Positions 24,201 to 35,865 of a stretch of 64,000 nucleotides of DNA are shown piece by piece. The stretch lies in assembly GCA_035610835.1 (NCBI GenBank), contig CM069448.1, positions 4,527,607 to 4,591,606 on the forward strand. Reading direction: 5' to 3'. The stretch is from Ophiura sarsii. Taxonomy: Eukaryota > Echinodermata > Ophiuroidea > Amphilepidida > Ophiuridae. Every line of letters starts with the position of its first letter. Within the stretch, counting starts at the first letter, position 1. The translations under genes and the position numbers were made by a program. The notes beneath the pieces were generated by a model that saw only the letters and a program-made list of their open reading frames with translations, was not told where the DNA came from and searched no databases.

Positions 24201-25305
24201 AGTGTGTTGATCGTTATTTACCTTATGCCATAACAGAGCGACAATGCAATGTGTTGAGCTTACGGTTACGGACGGCAATGGATTTGCCACAGTTGGGCCG
24301 GGGATCCAGGGTGCAGGTAACCAGCATACATCGAGACACCTTAGTTCGCGTTATTAGGCTTTGAAGTTGATTCGATGTTGCATTGAGTTCACATCCTGGT
24401 ACTAAACAGGCATAGTGGGAACACGCCCTTAGTCTAGGATACCTCATTGTGGGATTATACGGAATAAAGGTTATAATCCCTCAATGCACTATTCATGATT
24501 AGTTTCGTGATACCTTAAATGAAGGTAGAACCCAATCTACAATGAAATTATTCCAAAAATAGATATAATAATACAAAAATAGATATCCTCCTATCACATC
24601 ACTGAAGACTCAAATGATTTGACAGCAACAGTAATATTGCCATGTGCAGGTCACATAACCATATTCTTGGTATGTTAGACATTTTTAACTATAATATTTT
24701 TGTTTTCATCTGCTTTCTTCATATATATATATATATTGTACTATATCATTGTGTTATTTTTGTATTTGTTATGCTTTTTTATATATTTGTTGGTCTTTTA
24801 AATGATTCGTTTATTAATGTGTATGTAATGATGGTGACCTATTTTTGACAATTTTATTGATGTAAAGCGCATAGAAGCTTTGCACACTGCGCTCTATTAG
24901 TCCTGTATTATTATTATTATCATTAGTGTTATTACCTTTAAAGGTACGTTAGGGGGAAAGAGGTTTTTGTTATTCATTCATTATTACGTTAGGTCGAAAA
25001 TACTGTTTCCCCCTAACGTAATTTCTTTCATAAACAATAATGCGCTTTATTCCGTTATAAATAACAAAGTAAATTACTATTCATGAGCTAATTAATTATG
25101 CAAATTTATTCAAATATTCAATAAATTTGTACGACGTGCCGGTGTCATTAGCGAGTTCTCTAACAGTGACTAAAGACAGCCCGTCGTACAAATTATGCAA
25201 ATTTTGTGAATATTTGAATAAATTAGCATAATTAATTAATTTATGTAAATGAATGTTATTGTTAGTTAATCTCATGTAATTTTTCCCCTTATGGTTATCA
25301 TTAGC

Positions 25306-25383
<78 letters not shown>

Positions 25384-27993
25384 ATGGTAAACGTATCATT
25401 CCTTTCATAAGAAACTCACATATCATGAGTAGTTTTGAATATGAACACATATCATTCTGCAGTAACCATACCTCCGTGCAGTGAAATCACTATAAGAATG
25501 TATTCCAATGAGAGCACCTCATTATCGTGCTACTAATACTAATGCTTACGCAATCTAATGAATCCTGATGGGAGAAATGTCACGATTGCCCATAACTGAG
25601 AGTCCTAGCTCCCATAGATTCACCACATTGAATAACCCGCAAATTTGTAGATGAAGCTAAGAAATTACTGATGCGTGCAGTAGAAAACACGTACAATTTA
25701 GATAAACCTCCTAGAAACCGCAGAGTACAGAACTCGCTAATGACACCGGCACTAGCGCGTAATGGTATACATACGTTCTAAAGACAGCACACAGTAAAAT
25801 CAACCAAATATAGTGAATGTTTGTAGTAGTTTCTTTAAAAGGAATCCAAGCAGTTTGACAACATTGACCCTTCGCCCCCAAAGCTCACCATGTATCCAAA
25901 CATGAAGGTACTAAACACCGTACATTTGACATCTTCGCAGGTAATTCAGCGACGCCAAGATGGATCAGTAGATTTCTACCGTGACTGGGCACAGTACGCG
26001 TCAGGGTTTGGTAACAAGGAAGGGGAATTCTGGCTTGGAAATGAGAACATTCATACACTCTCCAACGCACCTGGGAAAACATACCAAGTAAGAGTAGACT
26101 TGAATGACGGAACGGAATCGAGATTTGCCATGTATGACAGCTTTAAAATACAAGGTTCCGAAGACAACTACCAGATTAATCTTGGAACGTACATGGCGGA
26201 AAGTGATGCCGGTGAGAATCATGAACTAACTGTTCATCCTTTTGATGAAGTCCACAATGTATGGTAGCTGGAAATTGCTGTACGTCGACGGTCGACCTCG
26301 TGTGGTATAACTACTTGCGCGCAAAATAAACTCATGCGTGAATTAAGGTGATTGCAGGATAACACCTTTAATAGTTCGCGCGATGCGAGGTTCACGTTGT
26401 AAAAGATAATCGAAAATGCCATCTTCTTTTCAGTCAGAAGTAAAGGCATTTTAGGCATTTTCATAGGCGCAAGCGTGACCAGGAACGACTTTCGTACACA
26501 CATTTTATAATATCACTTTTGCATTCATTGTACAGGGTTCACACCATTAAACAAATCCCGTATGCTTACTGTGTAAAATGGACCATAATTATACGCCATT
26601 TTCTCACTTATAAAGCAACTGGTTGCTTCAACTTTGCATTTTGTGTGAAGATCATGGTCTTGGCTTTCCTGCAAACAGCAAAATAAAAAAATATAAGGTC
26701 AAGGCAAAATTTTCGAGATATGCACCGTCGAAGATACGCAATGGCTATAAAATCATACAAAATTGGTCAAAAGAAGAAAATTTGCACTGATATTGTTTGA
26801 TAATCTTCATTTAATAATCATCCGATCATAAGTTTGGCCAACAACACTACTTTTGGAGCATTTTTATATATTTCACTTAGAGGAGGGTCATCCCACCCAA
26901 TTCAACAGGCCTTTCATGGACTGTTCCATTATTTATTTAGTGGTGTGAATCCTACAGGCCCCGAAAAAAACTCTTCCATACCATGCTTCAGAGTCCGTTC
27001 TGATGACCTACGATAACAAATTATGAATACTGTGAAATACACTTTGAATGATAATGCTGTCGGGATGATAACGCTGCCGAACTTGATCCTAATCCATTTG
27101 GTAAAAAGAAGAACGACCACTGACCTATCCCATTATTGCTGCCTTAGTTTAGATATCATTGATTTCGCTCCAAGACGATGGTATTAAATGGTTTTCCCTA
27201 TTAACTCATCCATGAATGGACACGCTCAATATAGGTCGAATTCGCGCCGTACTTGTTCGCGAGGTCTACCAACCTTTAAAAATGGTCAAACGGACATAAT
27301 GTGGTGCGCAACACGTACACGCGAGCTTATGCTCTGATTGGTTACCAGAATGTTATGAATGTTTAATTTTGCAGCATGCGCAGTGAGCTGATCAGAGAGC
27401 CCCTGCGAGTGTCTGATTGTGGCCATCGGGAGGCCGGGCGGGGAGGCTATATTCCGGGTATCGGTATGGCATGTATGGTGTATACATAAGTCCGAAGTAT
27501 GCAAATGAGGATTATAATATTCATTCTGTTGTTGAGTACTGTGTTATATGTGTGGTAGAGCGTGATATCATTTGCATATTTGGGACTTCTACGCCATATA
27601 TTTCGTGTATATATTCCGCACGTTCTTGGGAGTTACTGGTGCCGGCAAACACGTTTTAAGCGATTTTGTGTATGTTTTAAATATAAATGTATGATTTACA
27701 CTAGTCACCATCACTCATTTCTAGGTGATGATTTCCTGGATAAGAAGTCTGTGAATACGCAATTTACTACATACGACCAGGATCATGATGTCAATGGTGG
27801 TAACTGTGCGGTATCCTATAAAGGCGGATGGTGGTATGGTAGCTGTCACAGTGGAAACCCAAATGGCCTGTATCTGTACGACCAAGTGTCACCCTATGGA
27901 ACAGCACTGGGATGGTATCATTTTAGAGGCCATGAATTTGCATTGAAGAGTTCAGAGATAAAACTACGTCCGATACAACACGGTTCTCGTTAG
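17993..27993 (+). CDS. Gene model: secreted HYR(5)-fibrinogen-like protein, spliced, 5' end uncertain
   Basis: Nine exons with canonical GT-AG borders can be read on the plus strand: an unassigned Cys-containing module, five HYR domains and a three-exon fibrinogen-related domain (FReD) with stop at 27993. All exons up to the FReD begin and end in phase 1, so the frame is open throughout. The product from these exons is about 705 residues and needs a signal peptide; the leader at 3548-3590 has the right phase but is 14 kb away. HYR domains are Ig-like adhesion modules of extracellular proteins and FReDs are often sugar- or acetyl-group-binding. Secretion is inferred from domain type. Function in recognition or defence is a family-based guess. 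No polyadenylation signal was set. Confidence 0.8.
18346..18369 (+). repeat. 24-nt poly(G) run in intron
   Basis: An uninterrupted G run between the unassigned exon and the first HYR exon. Confidence 0.9.
18966..19199 (+). CDS. Exon: HYR domain 1
   Basis: A 234-nt exon after TTTTTCAG and before GTATGA, phase 1-1. It encodes about 78 residues with FEYCPAD at the start, ITCSKDSGSHFQIGETNVTC in the middle and MCNFTIAVK at the end. This is the HYR pattern: C..(V/I).C....G..F..G.T.VTC.A.D......C.F.I.V. Four Cys are present. It is the most diverged of the five; N-glycosylation sequons (NVT, NFT) are visible. Confidence 0.88.
19796..20035 (+). CDS. Exon: HYR domain 2
   Basis: A 240-nt exon after TTTTTTTCAG and before GTAAGC, phase 1-1. 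Start REAPIFINCPA, then VFCNKEDGYKFPVGKTEI and CEASDASENKAKCNFIVH follow the HYR consensus including G..(F/Y)..G.T.V.C.A.D..... C.F.V. It is only moderately similar to domains 3-5, so it predates their duplication. Confidence 0.9.
20694..20939 (+). CDS. Exon: HYR domain 3
   Basis: A 246-nt exon, acceptor CAATCTAG, donor GTAAGC, phase 1-1. It contains EPAFSFCPETQTNTTLHGQS, VTCDVESGSNFTIGRTKVTC and NATCHFTVSIIG. It is nearly the same as domain 4 (five residue differences that I can count over 82). The following intron also matches that after domain 5, so exon and intron were duplicated as a unit. Confidence 0.93.
21199..21444 (+). CDS. Exon: HYR domain 4
   Basis: A 246-nt exon, acceptor AATACAG, donor GTAAGC, phase 1-1. 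It starts DPEEPAFSFCPESQTNTT and ends NATCNFTVSIIG. It shares length, borders and almost all residues with domains 3 and 5. Its downstream intron holds about 570 bp of extra sequence, including the palindromic element at 21857-22028, that the introns after domains 3 and 5 lack. Confidence 0.93.
21857..22028. mobile_element. Palindromic MITE in the intron after HYR 4
   Basis: Arms GAGAATAATGACTGC... and its complement close a 172-bp segment; similarity of the arms continues inward through ACAACTGTTTTCG and GGTTTTTGTTCTGGTC-type sequence to a short centre. No ORF. Target duplication not clear. Confidence 0.65.
22283..22528 (+). CDS. Exon: HYR domain 5
   Basis: A 246-nt exon, acceptor AATATAG, donor GTAAGC, phase 1-1. 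It resembles domains 3 and 4 but has more changes (for example GYTP for GVTP, CIASDASSNKATC for CMASDASGNNATC). All four Cys and the G..F.IGRT core are kept, which argues for selection on a functional fold. Confidence 0.93.
23144..23277 (+). CDS. Exon: fibrinogen-like domain, part 1
   Basis: A 134-nt exon, acceptor TTCACAG, donor GTAAAT; starts in phase 1 and ends in phase 0. It encodes LPQDCYDILHTYGET, ALYVIYPI and VEVWCDMDTTGGGWT-type sequence, the N-terminal subdomain of a FReD with its first two Cys (DCYD and WCDM) and the GGGWT motif. Upstream, CACATTCTCGATTACTT is repeated three times in the polypyrimidine region. An almost identical exon lies inverted at 55523-55656. Confidence 0.95.
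23310..23708. mobile_element. MITE with CCCTGTCACACTG ends in FReD intron
   Basis: CCCTGTCACACTGTTGCG at 23310 and its complement at 23708 close about 400 bp. The arms continue inward through a shared block (CCCGACGTTTTGGA, GTGTACGT...) for more than 130 bp. It interrupts an intron that lacks it in the inverted copy near 55.48 kb. A related left half lies at 59346-59520. Confidence 0.7.
23731..24428. mobile_element. MITE with GTGTTCCCACTAT ends
   Basis: CGTGTTCCCACTATAG near 23732 and CATAGTGGGAACACG near 24411 are inverted ends of a ~700-bp segment without an ORF. The left end is also present in the inverted paralogous intron (near 55465), so the element is older than the duplication of that region. 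Confidence 0.6.
24640..24925 (+). repeat. LINE-like 3' tail remnant
   Basis: A T-rich 3' UTR-like segment ends GTAAAGCGCATAGAAGC... and (TTA)n near 24908-24921, the same tail type as the SINE at 4262-4670. No coding part remains. Confidence 0.5.
24946..25240. repeat. Two adjacent inverted repeats in FReD intron
   Basis: ACGTTAGGGGGAAA (24946-24959) pairs with its complement at 25006-25019. Next, arms around ATGCAAATTTATTCAAATATT and CGTCGTACAAATT pair between 25087 and 25240, closing on a loop with GCCGGTGTCATTAGCGAG; this loop sequence reappears inverted near 25731-25752. Confidence 0.55.
25304..25382 (+). repeat. (TTA)n microsatellite
   Basis: An uninterrupted trinucleotide repeat of about 78 bp. 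Confidence 0.95.
25941..26211 (+). CDS. Exon: fibrinogen-like domain, part 2
   Basis: A 271-nt exon, acceptor TCTTCGCAG, donor GTGAGA; phase 0 start, phase 1 end. It reads VIQRRQDGSVDFYRDW, GFGNKEGEFWLGNENIH, RVDLNDGTESRFAMYDSFK and INLGTYMAESDA, the central FReD block with the classical QRR.DGS, FWLGN.. and YD.F motifs. No frame break. The first codon continues GGGWT from the previous exon to give GGGWTVIQRR, as in the family. Confidence 0.96.
26212..27724 (+). other. FReD intron with an inverted-repeat element
   Basis: No exon. 27453-27620 has weak inverted arms (ATACATAAGTCC..ATGCAAATGA and its approximate complement) and is related to 53300-53450 (GTGGTAGAGC, ATCATTTGCATA, GGGACT), so it is a copy of a dispersed repeat. 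The rest of the intron shows nothing that I recognise. Confidence 0.5.
27725..27993 (+). CDS. Exon: fibrinogen-like domain, part 3 and stop
   Basis: A 269-nt terminal exon after TTTCTAG. With the previous phase it reads AGDDFLDKKSVNTQFTTYDQ, DHDVNGGNCAVSYKGGWWYG, CHSGNPNGLYL, GWYHFRGHEFALKSSEIKLR and ends IQHGSR-stop (TAG 27991-27993). Conserved features include the acidic D.D.D Ca2+-site region, NCA, GGWWY..CH and the terminal .S.EIKLRP strand. The second disulfide (NCA to SCH) is intact, so the whole FReD, about 223 residues, is complete. Confidence 0.96.
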
Positions 27994-28042
27994 TGATACG
28001 TCTGGCGATGCGTGCGAGGAGCCAAATGTGATGGTCTGAACA

Positions 28043-28063
28043 GGGGGGGGGGGGGGGGGGGGG
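28043..28063 (+). repeat. 21-nt poly(G) run
   Basis: A homopolymer 50 bp after the stop codon of the fibrinogen-like gene, within its probable 3' UTR. Confidence 0.9.
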
Positions 28064-28087
28064 CGGTCTCCCGAAACACAGCAAATA

Positions 28088-28574
28088 CAGGGGCGTCATC
28101 AATCCGTCTTGAAATGTTGGGGAGGGGGGGAGTGGGGGACACATCATGAAATCGACGTGGTGTCCAGGGGGCCGCTCAAAGGCCCCGGCGGGGTTAAGGG
28201 GGCAGATCCCCTTGGAGCTATAAGTTTTTAATTGTGTTTAAGGCTCTGGGAGGGCTCTCCTGGGACACATTTATTTAAATTAGCACATTTTCTTGTCATA
28301 CATTTTTCTTTATTTTTCATCATATTTTAGGGAAAGTCGTTTGATACATAGGCCTATAGGCCCAAAACACCTTGAAAATATTATTTGGGCTTTTATTGTA
28401 AAGACTGCCTGAAATAAGATTAATTTGTTCTAAATTAGACATTTCAGACCAATTTTAAGTAATTTGGACATTTATGTGAATGGGGGGGGGGGGGGGGGGG
28501 GAGGGGTAGCCCCCTGGTCAACCTCACATACACATCATCCCCCATCCCCTGTCCCCACATGATTGACGCCCATG
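28088..28574. mobile_element. hAT-like non-autonomous element, 487 bp
   Basis: The left end is CAGGGGCGTCATCAATC and the right end is the complement of CATGGGCGTCAATCATG. The flanking 8-bp duplication AGCAAATA is exact (28080-28087 and 28575-28582). The subterminal parts are G-rich on the left and C-rich on the right, with a 20-nt poly(G) at 28482-28501. No transposase. Confidence 0.85.
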
Positions 28575-28754
28575 AGCAAATACCGTGGAAAATAAAGGAT
28601 TTTTTCTTTCTTTTATATTTTATTTATTCTTTTACGATGTGCAACATACACACATTTTATACCAAAATACAGCTAACATGTTAACACAAATTGTATAAAG
28701 ACAATAAAACAAAACAATATGACGAGTTCACAAGAGAAATAAACAAATAAAGAC

Positions 28755-28830
28755 AAGGCAAGACAAGACAAGACAAGTCAAGACAAGACAAGACAAGACG
28801 AGGCGAGACGAGACAGAACTAGACAAGACA
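28755..28830 (+). repeat. (AAGAC)n degenerate pentanucleotide repeat
   Basis: Repeated AAGAC units with AAGTC, GAGGC and GAGAC variants. Confidence 0.85.
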
Positions 28831-29104
28831 GACATGTGAGAGAGATATTTACAACCTTAAGCAAACAACATGAAAATATGCAATAATTTAGGAGGAAGTA
28901 GGGCACTGGGCACATCAAACAAATACTTTCCATTTTTGTTCAATTTTTTTAACTTGTTTTGTGTTATTGAAATAGCTGTTATCATCTTTTATCTTTGTTC
29001 TTTTTAGAACAAATAATACTTTGACAAAAAGTGTTTAAAACATATTATCAATATTTTGTTTCTCTAAACACAAATGGCACTTGTCATCTTCGATAATTTG
29101 TACA

Positions 29105-29690
29105 TAGGCCTATATCACAGCTACGCTGATGACTACCAGATTTATGCTTCTTTCGATCCTTGCATTCCTGATGATATGGAAAACACTCTCACCAAAGTCA
29201 CTGAGTGTATAACCGAGAACAGGAATTGGCTTTCAGCCAATTACCTTAAACTTAATGACTCTAAATCTGAATTGTTCATCACTGGATTTTACCACAACCT
29301 GAAGCTCCTTGATTTAGCTGACATTGAACTTGCAATCGGTGGCTCTTCTATCAAGCTCTCACCTGTTATCAGAAACCTTGACTGTTTCTTAGACTCAAAT
29401 ATGTCTCTCACACCTCACGTAAACAACCTGCGCAAAACAATTTTGTTTCTCATCCGAAATTTATGGCGTATCAGGAGATTTATTGACAAAGAAACATGTT
29501 ACCACGCAGTCCGTGCTTTAGTCACCTCTAGACTAGCTCGACTATTGCAATGCCTTATTTACTTTGCTTTCGGCAAAGGGTATCAGCCGCCTGCAGCGAC
29601 TGCAAAACAGCGCTGCTCGCCTTGTGTTCGCGGTTGGTAGAAGAGTTGATGCCACACCCCTTATTATACGACGTGTGAACGCAGTCACGA
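29105..29690 (+). mobile_element. CR1/L2-like reverse transcriptase remnant
   Basis: The frame reads HSYADDYQIYASF (the YADD catalytic motif) shortly after the 5' truncation at about 29110. It continues with NWLSANYLKLNDSKSELFI and TSRLARLLQCLIYFAFGKG, then changes frame near 29560 to ISRLQRLQNSAARLVFAVGR. These are standard landmarks of the C-terminal half of CR1/L2-group RTs. No 3' end follows directly; the missing C-terminal portion has the same character as 33735-34265. Confidence 0.85.
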
Positions 29691-31470
29691 GTATAATTAT
29701 TGGATTCGTTAGCCTAAATCTGGTAAAATCTGCTCCGTATAGACTGGTGAGCATGGAAACACATTTATAGTTGAATGTATAGTTGGTTAAGGTAATATGA
29801 AGTTCATGATGTTAACCTTTTTATTTTTGGACGAAAAGTAACGAAATGATTGATCAAACTATTCAATGAAATAAGAGGCATAATACAGCATTATATTTAC
29901 GAAAATAAGTACTGCATCAGTGATCAGTCATCAAGTACAAGCTAGATAACTCAATTGCGTTTAAATACTCTTGACCGTAAAACCGATACTAACCGACTGA
30001 GACTCAACTATTTGTGCCCTAATTGATCTGTCATCATGCAATTAAAAATGGCATTATATACATCAGGCATGTGTTCAGACGAGTTAAATCTGTTGATATA
30101 GGGTCACTCAAGGTTCTTGACATCCCATGAGTATATACTGCTGTTGAGCAAAAGGCTAAATGTATCAAACGGTCCACAAATGAACGGTCAAACCGATAGT
30201 ACCAAGTCAAAATGGTATAAAGGTATGAGAATCAGAAAGGTGTCGATGAGAGAAAGGTGTATAGAAAATAGAGAAAGGTATAGGATAACAAGAAGAGTGT
30301 TAAAAACACAATCCTCGCTAGAGGGGTTTAAGTTTCAATGCAAGCAGAAATAAATGAAGAGTATCATAAAGAAAATTGTGTCATAACAAAACATGCACTT
30401 TCAGTCATAGCATAGATCCTTGAGAAGAAAAGATCTATGGCCTTTATAGTTATACTGTACATGATTGTTTACATGAACAACCCCCCCACTGAACATTTGA
30501 GTTAAAGGTCCCAAATAGGAATATTTTGCATCTAATTAAGAATAGACTAAGACCTATCACATCAAAGTCAACCGGGGGGGGGGGGGGGGGGGGGCAAAAC
30601 AACTAATTAAGTAATGGATAATTAATTATGATTCATTAATGATTAATGAAGTATCAATAATCAATGATCGATAATTGATTATTCATTGATGAATTTATTA
30701 ATTTATGAATTATTATTAATTAATTTCATTAAAGAAATGTATTTATTTATTTATTTATTAAAGTTAATTAACAATTGTGTTTATTAATGATTAATGATTG
30801 ATTAATTAATATGTTTATTATTCAATGTATTAAGTTAATTCTTAATATGAATAAATACATACATTTCATGAATTTATGAACTTCTAGAAAACCAACTGCA
30901 CTGATGAAAGTGATACATTGTATTGCATTTGGTATACACCCTATCACCCATAGCAGGCTACATGTCATAGTTGACAACCGGGCAAGGATTGGAGTACGAT
31001 AAAAGTGTCACCAAGATTCAATTAGAAGCTAAAATCTCACATGACCCGTTGACCCCCAGATGTGAGTAAATTGTTCATTGCATGATATGGTATATGACTA
31101 CAAAATTGTCAAAAGGCTGCGTAGGGATAATTAGAAATAGTTATAATCAGCTGTTATGATTGGTTGACAGGGTTGTGTGTTTATATAGCATGTATAGTGA
31201 GGGTGAAAATTTGTCAGCAAATGAAACCAAGGGTATTTGCCGGTTCTGGATGGCCTTATTTAACACTATACTTAGAGTACCAATTGCAATATATCCATGA
31301 TGTGACCTTGCTAGAAAATAAGTTGATCTCTGCAACGGGAGTACTGAACTTGTACCAGTACAGATTTGTTTCATTATCTGAAGTAGTATTATACTCTGCC
31401 GAGAAAAAGATTGAACAGTCTAAAATCTATAAAAAAGTATCATTATATAAAAACAAGAGAAAGGGGTTAA
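29691..31470. other. Non-coding, AT-rich stretch
   Basis: No exon. It includes a 21-nt poly(G) at 30574-30594 and a long ATTAAT/TTATTAAT-rich low-complexity segment at 30600-30870. Confidence 0.5.
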
Positions 31471-31479
31471 CGGAATAAA

Positions 31480-31790
31480 GAAAGGTGTGTAATTTACAGA
31501 AAGGGATCTAAAGTGAAGAGAGGTGTATAATATAGAGAAAAGGGTCTAGAATGGAGAAAGGTATATAATTTAGAGAAAGGGGTAAAAGGTCATGTAGGGA
31601 GCATTTGAGGTAAATGTGTGCATTTTTAAAGAACGGTGTCTAGATTGGAGAAAGGTGTGTAATTTATAAAGAAAAGGGTCTAGAATGGAGAAAGTGCACG
31701 TATAATATAAAGAAAGGTGTCTAGAATGGAGAAAGGTGTATAATTTAGAGAAAGGGATCAAAGGTCATATAGGGGTCATTAGAGGTCAAG
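31480..31790 (+). repeat. Degenerate minisatellite with GGAGAAAGGTGT units
   Basis: Units of roughly 35-40 bp share TCTAGAATGGAGAAAGGTGTATAATTTA-type sequence. The last unit runs into GGTCAAAGGTCAT...GGTCA, which recurs beyond the inserted CR1-like element at 33497-33590, suggesting that the element split one repeat block. Confidence 0.65.
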
Positions 31791-31835
31791 ATGTTTACAC
31801 ACCATGAACACCTCAAGCCCCCTTAGCTAAAGAAT

Positions 31836-33445
31836 ATTAGTTTAGTTTAGTTTAGTTTTTATTTGGCATCACAACATATACAAATAACAAATCACACGAG
31901 TATAAAATTATATTAACATTCAATAAATAACGCATATCACAATGCCATCCCAAACTGGAACGGCAAACACACCACAACGCCAAAAGTTGCAAGGCCAGGA
32001 TAGCCCATAAAAGCCAGCTACATGTGCAGGCTTATTTCCAATGGGGTCCCAAAACCACACAACAAGAGGGCTATGGACGTGGAGTAACATAAACAAAATG
32101 ACATTGGACACATTGGACAATAAGCCTACACACGTATGAAATCTGCAGGTGTTTTTTCACAGCCTTTTTAAATTCCATCTTCCTGCGTATGGTCTGGATT
32201 TGTGGTGGCAGGGCGTTCCAGTCTAAGATGGCATTGTAGTAGAATGACTTGGAAGCAATTCCTTTAACTCTAGGGACAATAAAATTGAAATTGCATGACC
32301 TAGTTCGGTGGGAATGAGCACTCGTGGTTCTTATGAAATTGTGAGCAAGGTAAGGAGCACCAATACCATTAAAGATATTAAAAACGTGGTTTAGTCTTAA
32401 CTGTTTTGCACGGTCCTGTGTATTTAGGAGTCTAAGTAAATTACGGTTAAATTGATCAATGTGAGTCCTTGGAGACAATTTCAAAATGAAGCGAACTACT
32501 TTGTTTTGGGTGACTTGTAATTTGTGTCTGGCCCTGGTATTGAAACCAGCAAACCATGCGGAACAGCAGTAGTCAAGGTGACATTGGATCAGAGCTGCAC
32601 TCAGATTTTTACGCAAGGTTTGGTTAAGGTAACTAGAATGTCTATAAAGAAATTTGACACGACCAACAACTTTCTTGACAAGATCGTCCACTAATTTGTC
32701 TCCAGAGACTGTTTGATCAATTGTTACTCCAAGGTAGTTGATGCAATCTTGGGAGGGGATGACTTTCCCATTATAATTGATGTTAAAATCAGTTGCACGT
32801 TTTAATTTTGCATGAGAACCAAATAAGATGCATTCTGTCTTACCAACATGTAAAGACAGTTGATTGTCAATAAGCCAATGATTACAAGATTCTAAATCTT
32901 TACTGAGTTCATGGGAAACAACACTGGGGTCTTTGTCCGAAACAAGGATGACACTGTCATCAGCGTACAATAATAACTTATTGCGAACAGAGCACACCAT
33001 ATCGTTACTGTAACAGAGGTACAGCAGGGGACCCAGTAAACTACCTTGTGGAACTCCACAAGTAATTTTCTGAACATCAGATGAAATGCCATCAACCGAG
33101 ACAAGTTGTTGTCTGTTTGACAGATAAGATTTAAACCATGCAGGCAGGGTTGATTCCCATGAACTCAAGTTTGGAACACAAAATATCATGGTTAACGCTG
33201 TCAAAAGCTATTTGTACATCTAGCAACAGCATGCCCACATAATTACCTTCAGAAAGTTGAGATCTTATATAATCGGTCAGATGAATGAGACATGTTTCTG
33301 TAGAGAATCCAGGGCGAAAACCAGATTGGTAATTGTATAAAATTTGCTTTTCTCTATACTAAGGTAACTATCAATCTGGGTGAAGATGCATTTTTCAAGA
33401 ATTTTAGACATGCTACCAATATTGGCTGATTTTGAAGTCTGAGTT
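31836..33445 (-). mobile_element. CR1/L2-like non-LTR retrotransposon, 5'-truncated, nearly open
   Basis: On the minus strand the copy begins near 33445 with SMSKILEKCIF, YQSGFRPGFSTETCLIHLTD and the palm motif MLLLDVQIAFDSVNHDIL. A 4-base gain near 33150 shifts the frame. It then continues as a 377-codon ORF (32071-33204) with CGVPQGSLLGPLL (motif B), LLLYADDSVILVS (YADD, near 32975) and ALIQCHLDYCCSAWF. The 3' UTR is about 230 bp and ends in a short (AACTA)n tail (31838-31858 as TAGTT). VQIAFDS in place of the usual Lys before AFD is a visible deviation. Confidence 0.92.
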
Positions 33446-33734
33446 TAGAAGAGAGCCCAAAAACAGCAGCAATAAGTGCAATTTAAATTGTTGGCAAAAT
33501 GGGGTCAAAGGTCATGTAGTTGTCTTTAGAGATCAATCTGTATACACCACATGAGCATAGTCCCCTTTACCCAAAGATTATTGTTATCAAGTATGGTTGC
33601 GATTGAAATCTGACTTTTTATATGAGAGCACTAAACAAGCCGAACGAAACTATCCAACTTATCTCGCACGTCGTATACTGTTCCGATAGGATCCTAATGT
33701 GTCATTTAACAAACGCAAACCACAGATTGCGTAA

Positions 33735-34265
<531 letters not shown>

Positions 34266-34768
34266 GTATTATTGTTAATTGTTTTAGATTAAAACAGTGA
34301 GTATTTCACGAGTTGTTAACTTACTAATGTTCTGTTTTGTATATAACTCTTTACCTTAGCCTTACAAATATTATGTTATGATGCTTTGCTTAATATCGAT
34401 TTCCACTTGTTTGGAAAGCTTTTAATTATACCATAATATGATACAAAGTCAATACATTTCCTATATTTACAGCACAATTTTGAGTAAGATATAAAAGAAC
34501 CTTCATCGTTTAATACATCTTTCACTCTTTTGATACCAGCTTTAAAAGCTATTGTATGAAATGAATTATTGACTGGACAGGCTAACATTATGTTATTCCA
34601 CAGTGGCATATTACAAATATCATCCAGCTGTAAATCTTTTTTTTTTATCCCAATCATTAAACTTCTGCCAACATAAAATAATATCTTTATAAAATTTAGG
34701 AATATATTTCGGAAATTAATTCTCTTTCATATTTGTTTGCAGCGGCTGATTGGAGAATAGTAATGATA

Positions 34769-35863
34769 CAGGCTGTCCCAAAATGATTAGTACCCATCGA
34801 TGCCCAAAATTCAATAACTTTTTTTCATCATCAAAATCAATGAGATTAGATCTGTTGTTTTTGTATCATATTTGCTATACTGTACCCTTTCATTAGAATT
34901 TCAGATCATGAATATCGGACTTATTTTAATGAAGTTACACTCCATTGTGTAAGACATGGTGATTTCACCTTTTTGGCAAAGTGCAAAAAATGTGTTTTTA
35001 AATAGCTTGTTTGAAAGAAACTAATACATTCTCTTTATCTCTTGTCTGCTAATATCTTTAATTGGTTCCTTTCTATTTTAAACTGCTGTTGTATCATATG
35101 GTTGTTCAAACTATTATTCTTCTTCATTTTGATTCAATTTGAAGAGTAAAAATGGATCGTCACGCATGAGCGACCCCAAGCTTTGTTTCTATAATGAGCT
35201 AGTTTTGAGGCTAAACTTGAGGGACATTTAAACAGGTAAATACGTAGTCATGGTAATTAGCAGTGGCTTATAGACTTCTTTTTCATATTGGGGATGCAAT
35301 TTCCTACAAACTTGGTAAAAATGATAAAGTCCCTTAGTGTTAAACCTCACGAAATCCATTCTCCAATGTGAAAATGAAATCTAAGCCACTGGTGATTCAC
35401 CAAATACCACTTCATTTAGAAGTCCCTAAACATTTGTCAAATAAAACAATGAATGGGGTCACTCAAGTGTGACAAACTTCTTTTACCCGTTAAATTAAAT
35501 TAAGGAGAACAATTATTAATGATTTGAACACCCATAACTAATAACAGTTACAACAGAGAGACACACAAGATTATATTGAGTAGACAAGAGATTATGAGAA
35601 TACACAAGTTTCTTTCAAACAAGCTGTAATAGCACACACATTTTTTAGCACTTTGCCAAAAAGGTGAAATCACCATGTTTTACATAATGGAGTGTATCTT
35701 GAGTTTGATAAATCCGATATTCATGATCTAAAATTCTAATAAAATAGTACAGTATGACAAAAAATGATATAAAAACAACGGACCTAATACCATCGATTTT
35801 GATGATGACAAAAATGATTGAACTTTGGGCATCGATGGGTACTAATCATTTTGGGACAGCCTG
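34769..35863. mobile_element. TA-flanked foldback element B (mariner-like ends)
   Basis: CAGGCTGTCCCAAAATGATT at 34769 and its complement at 35863, flanked by TA (34767-34768, 35864-35865). The inverted arms are about 290 bp each with roughly 85-90% match by eye. The centre has no ORF. GCTGTCCCAAAATG-type ends and the TA target point to a Tc1/mariner-derived non-autonomous element. Confidence 0.85.
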
Positions 35864-35865
35864 TA

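Noticed and set aside
24946..25240. CRISPR-like or riboswitch-like structure from the strong inverted repeats
   Set aside because: The genome is that of an animal and the repeats are single palindromes typical of MITEs, without spaced direct repeats.
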